Assembly (NCBI GenBank): GCA_025351185.1
Contig: JANXWJ010000243.1
Coordinates: 1-42,693 of the forward strand
Length of the DNA stretch: 42,693 nt
Direction of reading: 5' to 3'
DNA from: Candidatus Nanopelagicales bacterium
GTDB lineage: Bacteria; Actinomycetota; Actinomycetes; S36-B12; CAIYMF01
Position 1 is the first letter of the stretch. Each line of letters opens with the position of its first letter. The notes beneath the pieces were generated by a model. That model saw only the letters and a list, made by a program, of their open reading frames with translations, made no database searches and was not told the DNA's origin. Below are positions 35,164 through 42,693 of this stretch, piece by piece. The translations under genes were made by a program, and so were the position numbers.

Positions 35164-35345
35164 GTGTCGTCCATGAGCATGGTCGAGCTCGAGTCCCACA
35201 TCACGACGCAGTGCTGATCCTGGCCCGGCTGGCGACCGATGCCGGTGCGAGGACCGACCTGAACCAGGCGATCACCCGGCTCGGTTTCGACCGCGCCGAG
35301 CTCGAGGCTGAACTCGATTCCGACCTGGCCGCAGGCCGGGAGTGA
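35164..35345 (+). pseudogene. Remnant of a small gene with one frameshift
   Basis: From GTG 35164 a short frame reads MSSMSMVELESHITTQ and stops at once. The next frame continues without pause as VLILARLATDAGARTDLNQA, then ITRLGFDRAELEAELDSDL, ending at TGA 35345. The joined product of about 60 residues looks like a real small helical protein broken by one indel near 35212. I do not recognise a family. A genuine short gene in the second frame alone is possible. Confidence 0.4.
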
Positions 35346-35438
35346 CAGCACGCGCGCGCCGCCCCGGTCCAGAGCCTCGCGGCCGGAGTCGTGCCGGTCG
35401 GAACCCCGACTCGGTTGCTGTGGTTGTCCGACTGACCG

Positions 35439-35768
35439 ATGCAGGTGACGACGGTGGGAACACCGTCGTCGACGTGGCGGGAGGTGTGGGCAGTGGGTGC
35501 CAGAAGCGATGCGGAGGTCTATGACGAGATGAACGCGGGTTCACGCCCTCGGCAAGGATCCGCACACGATCCCCTCGGCCGCAGCCCTGGAGTCCCTGGG
35601 CAAGCTCGCACGTGGCATGGAGGCACAGCCTGAGGCAGAAGACGTCGTGCCGCGGTGGCTCGTGCAGGTGCTGACTCGTGTCGTCGGCATGCCGCCGCAC
35701 GAGGTCCAGAGCTCTCCGTGGCCCAGGCCCAGGGTCTCTGGGAGGCCTACCCGAGCACGTCACGCTGA
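35439..35768 (+). pseudogene. Remnant of an unrecognised gene in shifting frames
   Basis: Coding-like peptide pieces follow each other in alternating frames: SDAEVYDEMNA, then ALGKDPHTIPSAAALESLGK with LARGMEAQPEAEDVVPRWLV, then ELSVAQAQGLWEAYPSTSR to a TGA at 35768. The joins near 35533 and 35707 need indels of opposite sign. No family is recognised. Bases 35346-35438 and 35769-35865 show no gene. Confidence 0.4.
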
Positions 35769-35865
35769 TACGGGGATCACGTCACCGCTTCTGCTGTACC
35801 AACGACCGAACAGGCGGAGGCGACCGGGTCAGGATCGGCTAGCAGGTCGAGAGCTCACCACGCCG

Positions 35866-35871
35866 TAGGCT
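35866..35871 (+). promoter_or_regulatory. Putative -10 element for rarA (leaderless)
   Basis: TAGGCT ends six bases before the rarA GTG at 35878, so transcription should start at or within a base or two of the start codon. There is no Shine-Dalgarno sequence, which agrees with leaderless translation. Confidence 0.55.
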
Positions 35872-35877
35872 GACACG

Positions 35878-37347
35878 GTGAGCGCGAGCCTGTTCGACGA
35901 CGGTGTGGCGCCCACGCGCGCCTCTGCGCCTCTCGCGGTCCGGATGCGCCCGCGCAACCTCGACGAGCTCGTCGGCCAGCAGCACCTGCTCCGTGCTGGG
36001 AGCCCGCTCCGGCGCCTCATCTCCGCAGCCGACGACGGCGGTCCGGGGCCGACCAGCCTCATCCTGTGGGGTCCCCCGGGCACGGGGAAGACCACGCTGG
36101 CCTCGCTCGTGAGCACCTCGACGGGGCGGCGGTTCGTGGAGCTGTCGGCGGTGACAGCGGGCGTCAAGGATGTCCGCGAGGTGATCGAGCGCGCTCGTGA
36201 CTCGCTGGGCATGCACGGCACCGGCACCGTGCTGTTCGTCGACGAGGTCCACCGCTTCTCCAAGACGCAGCAGGACGCTCTCCTGCCGGCGGTCGAGAAC
36301 GGCTGGGTCACGCTGGTCGCCGCCACCACGGAGAACCCGTCGTTCTCCGTGATCTCACCGCTGCTCTCGCGCTCGATCGTCCTCACGCTCTCGTCGCTGG
36401 CCGACGACGACATCCTCGACCTGCTCCGCCGCGCGGTCGCAGATCCGCGCGGGCTCGACGCCACGGTGGAGCTGTCGGCCGAGGCTGAGCAGCACCTGCT
36501 GCGGATTGCCGGCGGCGACGCTCGTCGGGCGCTCACCAGCCTCGAGGCGGCAGCGGGAGCGGCACTCGACTCGGGCACCCACCAGGTCGACCTCACCGCC
36601 GTCGAGCGCGCCGTCGACAGGGCCGCGCCGCGCTATGACCGTGACGGCGACCAGCACTACGACGTGATCAGCGCCTTCATCAAGAGCATGCGCGGGTCCG
36701 ACGTCGACGCATCCCTGCACTACCTCTCGCGCATGCTCGAGGCGGGGGAGGACCCACGCTTCATCGCCCGGCGCCTCGTGATCCTCGCGAGCGAGGACAT
36801 CGGCCTCGCTGACCCGTCGGCCCTGCAGACCGCGATCGCGGCGGCCAGCGCCATCGCGCTCATCGGCCTCCCCGAGGGCCGCCTCACCCTGGCGCAGGCC
36901 ACGATCGCCCTCGCCCTGGCACCGAAGTCCAACGCCGTCACCCTCGCGATCGGCGCGGCGGAGGCCGACGTACGACGTGGCCTGATCGGTCCGGTCCCAG
37001 CACATCTGCGCGACAGCCACTATGCACGGGCGAAGGACCACGGGCACGGCATCGGCTACGTCTATCCCCATGACCTGCCTGGCGCAGTGGCCCCGCAGCA
37101 GTACGCACCCGACCAGGCTGAGGGTCGCCGCTACTACGTCCCCACCCGCTACGGCGCCGAGGCGAGGTACGCCGACGTCCTCGACAGGTTGCGCGTCGCT
37201 CTCGGGCGCGAGCCGGCACCGGCGACGGACAGCGCGGTGAGCGACAACGTCGACGCCCCGCCCGAGGTCGCGCAGGTAGGGTCGGAGCTCGGCCGCGACG
37301 ACGCAGCCGCTCCCGCAAGGACGAGCGACGAGACCGAGGTGGACTGA
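35878..37347 (+). CDS. rarA: Replication-associated recombination protein RarA (MgsA)
   Basis: A 489-residue AAA+ ATPase of the RarA/WRNIP1 family, acting at stalled replication forks. It has the family opening [17 protein letters not shown], Walker [10 protein letters not shown] (from Gly65, Lys71), Walker [18 protein letters not shown], the AATTENPSF sensor region and the C-terminal tetramerisation domain ([20 protein letters not shown]). A poorly conserved acidic tail of about 45 residues ends the protein. It starts the transcription unit that runs to aroE. Rv2559c is the mycobacterial orthologue. Confidence 0.95.
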   Translation: MSASLFDDGVAPTRASAPLAVRMRPRNLDELVGQQHLLRAGSPLRRLISAADDGGPGPTSLILWGPPGTGKTTLASLVSTSTGRRFVELSAVTAGVKDVREVIERARDSLGMHGTGTVLFVDEVHRFSKTQQDALLPAVENGWVTLVAATTENPSFSVISPLLSRSIVLTLSSLADDDILDLLRRAVADPRGLDATVELSAEAEQHLLRIAGGDARRALTSLEAAAGAALDSGTHQVDLTAVERAVDRAAPRYDRDGDQHYDVISAFIKSMRGSDVDASLHYLSRMLEAGEDPRFIARRLVILASEDIGLADPSALQTAIAAASAIALIGLPEGRLTLAQATIALALAPKSNAVTLAIGAAEADVRRGLIGPVPAHLRDSHYARAKDHGHGIGYVYPHDLPGAVAPQQYAPDQAEGRRYYVPTRYGAEARYADVLDRLRVALGREPAPATDSAVSDNVDAPPEVAQVGSELGRDDAAAPARTSDETEVD

Positions 37348-37349
37348 CC

Positions 37350-37667
37350 GTGCGTCGCATGTTCTGGCTCAGTGTCGGTGTCGCCGCGGGCTACTACGCC
37401 GCACGCAAGGGCTCGGTCCTCGTCGAGGAGGCCCGCGAGCGAGGTGTCGTCGGCAACGTCACCCTCGCCGCCGCGACTGCCGGCAAGGCAGCCACGGCCG
37501 CGTCGCGGGCGACGCTTGCCGTGGGCGAGGCCGTCGGCTCGAGAACCCGGTCGCTGACCGAGGATCGAGCCCCCGAGGCCGACCCGGCGCCTCGCCCCGC
37601 ACCGTCCAGCACGACACCGACCAGCACGACACCGACCAGCACGAGCAGCCGAGAGGTTCGACCCTGA
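37350..37667 (+). CDS. Small membrane-associated protein (DUF6167-like)
   Basis: A 105-residue protein between rarA and alaS, two bases after the rarA stop. It begins MRRMFWLSVGVAAGYYAARKG, a short hydrophobic anchor typical of small actinobacterial proteins at this position that are annotated as DUF6167; the family call is from memory of the N-terminal pattern. An Ala-rich helix follows, then a Pro/Ser/Thr tail encoded by three 15-bp tandem repeats (37601-37645). The function is unknown. The stop shares one base with the alaS start. Confidence 0.75.
   Translation: MRRMFWLSVGVAAGYYAARKGSVLVEEARERGVVGNVTLAAATAGKAATAASRATLAVGEAVGSRTRSLTEDRAPEADPAPRPAPSSTTPTSTTPTSTSSREVRP
37601..37645. repeat. 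Three 15-bp tandem repeats in the small gene before alaS
   Basis: Three consecutive units of ACCGACCAGCACGAC type, differing at one position each, encode the Thr/Pro/Ser-rich tail. Low-complexity expansion is likely. Confidence 0.8.
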
Positions 37668-40339
37668 TGGACTCCGCCGAGATCCGCAGCAGGTTCCTGC
37701 GCTTCTACACCGACCGCGGGCACACTGCCGTTCCGTCGGCCTCGCTGCTGCTCGACGACCCGACCCTGCTGTTCGTCAACGCCGGCATGGTGCCGTTCAA
37801 GCCCTACTTCCTCGGCGAGGCACCAGCACCGTGGCCCACGGCCACCTCCGTGCAGAAGTGCGTACGCACCCTCGACATCGAGGAGGTGGGCAAGACGACA
37901 AGGCACGCTTCCTTCTTCCAGATGGCGGGCAACTTCAGCTTTGGCGACTACTTCAAGGAAGGCGCCATCCCGCTGGCCTGGGAGTTGCTGACCGGCTCTG
38001 TCGCCGACGGCGGATTCGGGTTCCCGGAGCGCAAGCTCTGGGCCACTGTCTATGACAGCGATGACGAGGCGCTCGAGATCTGGCACAAGGTGGTGGGCCT
38101 CCCGCTCGACCGCATCCAGCGACGCGGCGCCGCCGACAACTACTGGTCGATGGGTGTCCCCGGGCCAGGCGGCCCGTGCTCGGAGATCTACTACGACCGC
38201 GGCCCGGAGCACGGCCGTGAGGGTGGTCCGGTCGCTGACGAAGACCGCTATCTCGAGGTGTGGAACCTCGTCTTCATGCAGCACGAGCTCTCGGCCGTGC
38301 GCTCCAAGATGGACTTCGACATCGCCGGCGACCTCCCGGCCAAGAACATCGACACGGGTATGGGTCTCGAGCGCATGGCCGCGTTGCTCCAGGGCGTCGA
38401 GAACATCTACGAGATCGACACCACCCGTCACATCCTCGACCGTGCGGCTGAGCTCTCCGGTGCGACCTATGGCACCGACCACATCGACGACGTGCGCCTG
38501 CGCGTGGTCGCGGATCACGCGCGCACCGTCGCCTTCCTCATCCAGGACGGCGTGCTCCCGGGCAACGAGGGTCGCGGCTATGTCCTGCGCCGCATCCTGC
38601 GCCGGGTCGTACGCAACATGCGTCTGCTCGGAGCCGGGGATCCGGTGATGGGCGAGCTCATCGCGGCGACTGTGACCGCGATGGGGCCGCAGTATCCCGA
38701 GCTCGTCACCGACGCCGGCCGTCTCGCGAGCATCGCGGAGACCGAGGAGTCGCTGTTCGAGCAGACCCTGCGCACGGGCACGACGATCTTCGACACGGCC
38801 GTCGCCGATCTGCAGAAGGCCGGCAGCACGACGCTGCCCGGCGACCAGGCGTTCGCGCTGCACGACACCTACGGTTTCCCGATCGACCTCACCCTGGAGA
38901 TGGCAGCGGAGAAGGGGATCGAGGTCGACAGCGACGGCTTCCGTCGCCTCATGACCGAGCAGCGCGACCGGGCCAAGGCCAACGCCCGCGCTCGCAAGTC
39001 TGGCCACGTCAACTCCACGGTCTACCGAGACATCATGGGCGCCGCCGGAATCACGGCCTTCACCGGCTATGACGAGGTGGTGTCCGAAGGCACCCTCAAG
39101 GGCCTCCTCGTCGACGGCGTCGACGTCGAGCAGGCACGCGAGGGAGAGTCCGTCGAGGTCGTGCTGGACCGCACCCCGTTCTACGCCGAGGGCGGCGGTC
39201 AGCTCGCCGATGCCGGTCGCATCACGTTGGGCAACGGCGCGATCCTCGAGATCGACGACGTGCAGCAGCCGGTGCCGGGTCTCTACGTCCACCGCGGTCG
39301 GGTGCTCGTCGGTGAGGCCACCGTCGGGCAGGACGCCGTCGGTGCCGTCGACCTCGAACGGCGTCGTGCGATCTCGCGTGCCCACACCGCAACTCACCTC
39401 GTGCACAAGGCTTTTCGCGAGGCGCTGGGGGAGACAGCGACCCAGATGGGCTCGGAGAACTCCCCAGGTCGCTTCCGATTCGACTTCCCGCTCTCCTCCG
39501 CCGTCCCGTCGTCGGTGATGGCCGACGTCGAGGACCGGGTCAACGGTGTGTTGGCCGACGACCTCGCCGTGCACGCGCAGTACATGACCCAGGACGAGGC
39601 CCGCGCCGCGGGCGCGATGGCGCTGTTCGGTGAGAAGTACGGCGACCGGGTCCGCGTCGTGTCGGTGGGTGACTGGGCCCGCGAGCTCTGCGGCGGCACC
39701 CACGCACAGCGCTCCGGCCAGGTGGGGCTGGTGAAGTTCCTCAGCGAGGGCTCGATCGGTGCCGGCGTGCGCCGGGTCGAGGCGATCGTCGGCGTCGACG
39801 CCTACCGGTTCCTCGCACGCGAGCACCTGCTTCTCGCGCAGCTCTCCGACATCGTGAAGGCCCGTCCGGAGGAGCTGCCCGAGCGCATCGATGCGGCGCT
39901 GACCCGTCTCAAGAGCGCCGAGCGCGAGATCGCCACGATGCGCTCCGCGTCTCTGGTGGCCAACATCGACGGAGTCATCGGGCTTGCGCACGAATACGGC
40001 GACGTCCGCATGTGGACCTTCACGGCACCCGAGGGCACCGATGCGGCTGGCCTGCGCGAGCTCGTCACCAAGGGTCGCGACAAGGCGCGGCGCGAGATCC
40101 CGTCCGTCGTTCTCGGCGCGGCCGTGCTCGACGGCAAGGTGTCGCTCGTCGCGGCCACCAACGACGCCGGCCGGGCGGCCGGGCAGTCGGCCAACCGGGC
40201 CCTGCAGGCGGCGCTCGCTGCTGTCGGCGGCCGTGGCGGCGGCAAGGACGACATGGCCCAGGGCGGCGGCACCGACGTGACGCAGGTCGAGCAGGCGCTG
40301 GCAGCAGCGCAGGCGGTCGTGCGCGGCACGCCCGCGTGA
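37667..40339 (+). CDS. alaS: Alanine--tRNA ligase
   Basis: An 890-residue class II synthetase. The catalytic domain opens MDSAEIRSRFLRFYTDRGHT and carries FVNAGMVPFKPYFLG and TRHASFFQMAGNFSFGDYFK. The editing domain shows HTATHLVHKAF with the zinc-binding CGGTHAQRSGQVG. The C-terminal C-Ala domain ends in a Gly-rich GGRGGGKDDMAQGGG segment. Length is usual for the family. The start overlaps the preceding small gene by one base and the stop overlaps ruvX by 4 nt. Confidence 0.97.
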   Translation: MDSAEIRSRFLRFYTDRGHTAVPSASLLLDDPTLLFVNAGMVPFKPYFLGEAPAPWPTATSVQKCVRTLDIEEVGKTTRHASFFQMAGNFSFGDYFKEGAIPLAWELLTGSVADGGFGFPERKLWATVYDSDDEALEIWHKVVGLPLDRIQRRGAADNYWSMGVPGPGGPCSEIYYDRGPEHGREGGPVADEDRYLEVWNLVFMQHELSAVRSKMDFDIAGDLPAKNIDTGMGLERMAALLQGVENIYEIDTTRHILDRAAELSGATYGTDHIDDVRLRVVADHARTVAFLIQDGVLPGNEGRGYVLRRILRRVVRNMRLLGAGDPVMGELIAATVTAMGPQYPELVTDAGRLASIAETEESLFEQTLRTGTTIFDTAVADLQKAGSTTLPGDQAFALHDTYGFPIDLTLEMAAEKGIEVDSDGFRRLMTEQRDRAKANARARKSGHVNSTVYRDIMGAAGITAFTGYDEVVSEGTLKGLLVDGVDVEQAREGESVEVVLDRTPFYAEGGGQLADAGRITLGNGAILEIDDVQQPVPGLYVHRGRVLVGEATVGQDAVGAVDLERRRAISRAHTATHLVHKAFREALGETATQMGSENSPGRFRFDFPLSSAVPSSVMADVEDRVNGVLADDLAVHAQYMTQDEARAAGAMALFGEKYGDRVRVVSVGDWARELCGGTHAQRSGQVGLVKFLSEGSIGAGVRRVEAIVGVDAYRFLAREHLLLAQLSDIVKARPEELPERIDAALTRLKSAEREIATMRSASLVANIDGVIGLAHEYGDVRMWTFTAPEGTDAAGLRELVTKGRDKARREIPSVVLGAAVLDGKVSLVAATNDAGRAAGQSANRALQAALAAVGGRGGGKDDMAQGGGTDVTQVEQALAAAQAVVRGTPA

Positions 40340-40869
40340 CGTCGCCCACAACCGGCGGATTTCGCCGCGGCGTGCGGATCGGAGTCGACGTGGGCTCCGT
40401 CCGAGTCGGCGTGGCCCGAACCGATCCCGATGGCATGCTCGCCGTCCCCGTTGCGACCCTCTCCCGCCCCAAGGCGGTCGCTGCCCCGCGCAGCGACCTG
40501 CTGACCCTCGTCGACCTCGTCGCCGACTATGAGCCGCTCGAGGTCGTGGTCGGGCTCCCGCTCGGGCTCGACGGCACCGAGGGTCTGGCCGCAGCGGCCG
40601 TACGCGTGTATTGCGCCGACCTGCGGGCGGCGCTGAGCCGCCGCGGCCTCGACGTACCGATCCGCCTGGTCGACGAGCGACTCACCACAGCTGCTGCCAC
40701 GCGGGGCCTCCAGGCTGCGGGTCGCGACGCGCGGAGCGGTCGTGCTGTGATCGACCAGGCTGCTGCTGTCATCATCGTCCAGCACGCACTGGACTCCGAG
40801 CGGTCGACGGGGACGCCGCCGGGGACTCTGCTCGAGCACGCGACCACACCCCGAGAGGACCGCCCATGA
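40336..40869 (+). CDS. ruvX: Holliday-junction resolvase-like RuvX/YqgF
   Basis: A 177-residue RNase H-fold nuclease; in other bacteria it processes 16S rRNA 5' ends, and a junction resolvase role has been suggested. The fold marks are IGVDVGSVRVGVA, VVVGLPLGLDGTEG and LVDERLTT. GTG 40336 overlaps the alaS stop (GTGA), and the stop overlaps mltG (ATGA). The larger open frame upstream lies within alaS and is rejected. Confidence 0.93.
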   Translation: MTSPTTGGFRRGVRIGVDVGSVRVGVARTDPDGMLAVPVATLSRPKAVAAPRSDLLTLVDLVADYEPLEVVVGLPLGLDGTEGLAAAAVRVYCADLRAALSRRGLDVPIRLVDERLTTAAATRGLQAAGRDARSGRAVIDQAAAVIIVQHALDSERSTGTPPGTLLEHATTPREDRP

Positions 40870-41957
40870 GCCAGCTGGGCCTGGGCATGGCCCACGACGA
40901 CGCATCCACAGGCCGAGCGGCACGGCCCGGCGGCTCGGGTCGAGGGCCGTTGCTGGTCGCCGTTGCGGCGCTCGTCGTGGTCGCACTCGGGGTGTTCTTC
41001 GGCGTCAGGTCGCTCTCCGGTGGCAGCGTGGACGACTTCTCCGGCGACGGGACCGGGTCGGTGTCGATCGTGGTCGCCAAGGGCGACAGCCTGCGCGCGA
41101 TCGGGCGCACGCTGACCGACGCCGGCGTGGTTGCCAGCGCCGATGGCTTCGTCAACGCGGCCGAGTCGGACTCCCGGGCGCAGAGCATCGCCCCGGGCAC
41201 CTACCAGCTGCACACGGGCATGAGCACCGACTCGGCGGTCACGATGCTGCTCGACCCCGCCTCACGCCAGGTGCTCAAGCTCGCCGTGCCGGAGGGCTGG
41301 CGCCTGGAGAAGACCGTGGCCGCGGCGGCGAAGGCCACCGGCATCCCCGAGGACCAGCTCAAGGAAGCCCTGTCGCGAGCCGGATCACTCGGTCTCCCGG
41401 CCTACGCCGAGGGCGATCCCGAGGGCTTCCTGTTTCCAGCGACGTATGAGTTCCAGCCCGGCGTGACGCCGGACGCGGTCGTCACCGCCATGCTCAAGCG
41501 CTTTGGCCAGGCCGCCACCGATGCCGATCTCGAGGCATCTTCCAAGACCCTTGGTCGCACCCCCCTCGAGGTCCTCACCGTCGCGAGCATCCTCGAGATC
41601 GAGGGCAGCCCGGATGACTACGACAAGGTCGCGCGGGTGCTCTACAACCGGCTCAAGGCCGGCATGCCGCTGCAGCTGGACTCGACGGTCAACTACGCCC
41701 TGGGCACGGCAAACCTGCACCTGACCGCGGACCAGCTCAAGACCGACTCGCCCTACAACACCTACCGCAACAAGGGACTTCCACCCGGTCCGATCAACTC
41801 GCCGGGCGATGCGGCGATCCAGGCGGCTATCGCACCGGCCACCGGGACCTGGCTCTACTTCGTCACCACGGACCCGGCGACGAAGACGACGGAGTTCGCC
41901 ACGACCTACGCCGACTTCCTCAAGCTCAAGAAGAAGTTCCAGGCGAATGCCGGCTGA
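40866..41957 (+). CDS. mltG: Endolytic murein transglycosylase MltG
   Basis: A 363-residue single-pass membrane enzyme that cleaves nascent glycan strands and is thought to release or terminate peptidoglycan chains. The helix is at about residues 29-48. The YceG domain includes a LysM-like subregion (VAKGDSLRAIGRTLTDAGVV), PEGWRLEKT, EGFLFPATYEF, the catalytic Glu244 in VASILEIEG, VLYNRLKAGMPLQLDSTVNY and LPPGPINSPGDAAIQAA. ATG 40866 overlaps ruvX by 4 nt. The stop lies inside aroE, an 11-nt overlap. Confidence 0.94.
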   Translation: MSQLGLGMAHDDASTGRAARPGGSGRGPLLVAVAALVVVALGVFFGVRSLSGGSVDDFSGDGTGSVSIVVAKGDSLRAIGRTLTDAGVVASADGFVNAAESDSRAQSIAPGTYQLHTGMSTDSAVTMLLDPASRQVLKLAVPEGWRLEKTVAAAAKATGIPEDQLKEALSRAGSLGLPAYAEGDPEGFLFPATYEFQPGVTPDAVVTAMLKRFGQAATDADLEASSKTLGRTPLEVLTVASILEIEGSPDDYDKVARVLYNRLKAGMPLQLDSTVNYALGTANLHLTADQLKTDSPYNTYRNKGLPPGPINSPGDAAIQAAIAPATGTWLYFVTTDPATKTTEFATTYADFLKLKKKFQANAG

Positions 41958-42693
41958 GGTCGGGCGGCACGCTGCCGTCCTCGGCCACCCGATCGAGCAC
42001 TCGCTCTCCCCGGTGCTGCACCGCGCCGCCTACCTCGAGCTTGGTCTGGCCTGGACGTATGAACGCTGTGACGTGACCGCGGAGGGTCTGCCGGACTTTC
42101 TCGAGGGTCTCGACTCCTCGTGGGTTGGGCTCTCGCTCACGATGCCCCTCAAGGCGGCCGTGCTCCCGTTGCTCGACGAGGTCGACGACCTCGCACTCGC
42201 GACCGGTGCCGCCAACACAGTGGTACTGGTGGACGGTCGTCGCCTCGGTTTCAACACCGACGTCGAAGGTCTCGTGGCTGCACTCGACGAGCAGGACGCC
42301 GGCCGGGGCAGCGCCACCGTGCTCGGCGCCGGCGCCACGGCCCGGTCCGCCGTCGCGGCCCTCGCGCGGCGTGGCGCTCCCATCGTCACCGCCTATGCCC
42401 GTCGCCCCGAGTCGGCCGACGACCTGCGGTCCGCCGCCGCTGCGTGCGCTGTCGACCTCGAGGTTCTGCCCTGGGAGCTCGCAGCCGACGGCCTCGCAGC
42501 CGACGTCGTCGTGAGCACCGTTCCGCGCGGCGCGGCCGACGGCCTCGCCGCACAGGTGCCGCAGCGCCCCGGCACGTTGCTCGATGTGGTCTACGACCCG
42601 TGGCCGACCGCTCTGGCGACGGCGTGGACCGAGCACGGGGGACGAGTGGCTTCCGGCCTCGATCTCCTTGTGCACCAGGCGGTCGGGCAGGTG
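41947..42693 (+). CDS. aroE: Shikimate dehydrogenase, 3' end beyond the window
   Basis: 249 codons are visible of an NADP-dependent dehydrogenase of aromatic amino acid synthesis. The substrate site is complete: LGHPIEHSLSPVLHRAAY (SxS loop) and the catalytic Lys in LTMPLKAAV, then GAANTVV and FNTDVEGL. The nucleotide-binding loop is GAGATARSAVAAL. The frame is open to the last base, in VHQAVGQV, so probably 20-40 residues are missing. ATG 41947 begins inside the mltG reading frame, suggesting coupled translation. The alaS-ruvX-mltG-aroE order is a standard actinobacterial cluster (Rv2555c-Rv2552c). Confidence 0.93.
   Translation, partial: MPAEVGRHAAVLGHPIEHSLSPVLHRAAYLELGLAWTYERCDVTAEGLPDFLEGLDSSWVGLSLTMPLKAAVLPLLDEVDDLALATGAANTVVLVDGRRLGFNTDVEGLVAALDEQDAGRGSATVLGAGATARSAVAALARRGAPIVTAYARRPESADDLRSAAAACAVDLEVLPWELAADGLAADVVVSTVPRGAADGLAAQVPQRPGTLLDVVYDPWPTALATAWTEHGGRVASGLDLLVHQAVGQV

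Overview
The window is a chromosomal stretch of a high-GC Gram-positive bacterium, almost certainly Actinomycetota. Codon third positions are nearly all G/C and GTG starts are frequent. The gene set includes a phosphatidylinositol mannoside (PIM) locus (pgsA, patA, pimA), PdxS/PdxT vitamin B6 synthesis and a bifunctional Rel. From established knowledge, the order thrS - HIT - pgsA - patA - pimA - pdxS - pdxT - yebC - ruvCAB - yajC - secDF - apt - rel - ppiase - MBL hydrolase - hisS - aspS - rarA - alaS - ruvX - mltG - aroE matches the Mycobacterium tuberculosis Rv2614c to Rv2552c backbone, with lineage-specific insertions and losses. The family cannot be fixed from the sequence alone; Micrococcales or Propionibacteriales is my guess.

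Layout. 1-48: 3' part of a tRNA-Val(CAC). 164-1408: secreted sugar dehydrogenase-like protein. 1549-4069: thrS and a HIT hydrolase. 4132-9389: a four-gene insertion relative to the mycobacterial order (membrane SBP-VWA protein, unknown coiled-coil membrane protein, DCC-family protein, then EF-G2 on the minus strand). 9501-12811: pgsA-patA-pimA plus a LemA-like membrane protein, all overlapping by 4 nt. 12877-13965: DUF3048 lipoprotein. 14128-16420: pdxS-pdxT-yebC. 16551-18855: ruvC-ruvA-ruvB behind a LexA box. 18943-22472: yajC-secD-secF. 22499-25419: apt and rel. 25420-25705: a REP-like repeat cluster. 25706-28636 (minus): DUF349 protein and a membrane cyclophilin. 28811-32669: MBL hydrolase, hisS, aspS. 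32670-35877: a decayed island holding a multiply frameshifted FtsH-like AAA ATPase, an intact acetyltransferase and two smaller gene remnants. 35878-42693: rarA, a small membrane protein, alaS, ruvX, mltG and a 3'-truncated aroE.

How it works together: the window covers translation (four aminoacyl-tRNA synthetases, EF-G2), PIM envelope lipid synthesis, Holliday-junction processing under probable SOS control, Sec export, the stringent response, and the start of an alaS-ruvX-mltG-aroE chain. Many gene pairs overlap by ATGA/GTGA, implying translational coupling. A recurring -10 element of the form TAGnCT/TATCCT precedes most transcription units, and in front of pgsA and rarA it is so close to the start codon that (near-)leaderless mRNAs are expected. 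No wholly new system is evident. The most unusual parts are the SBP-VWA/coiled-coil pair, the palindromic repeats at convergent gene ends, and the pseudogene island.
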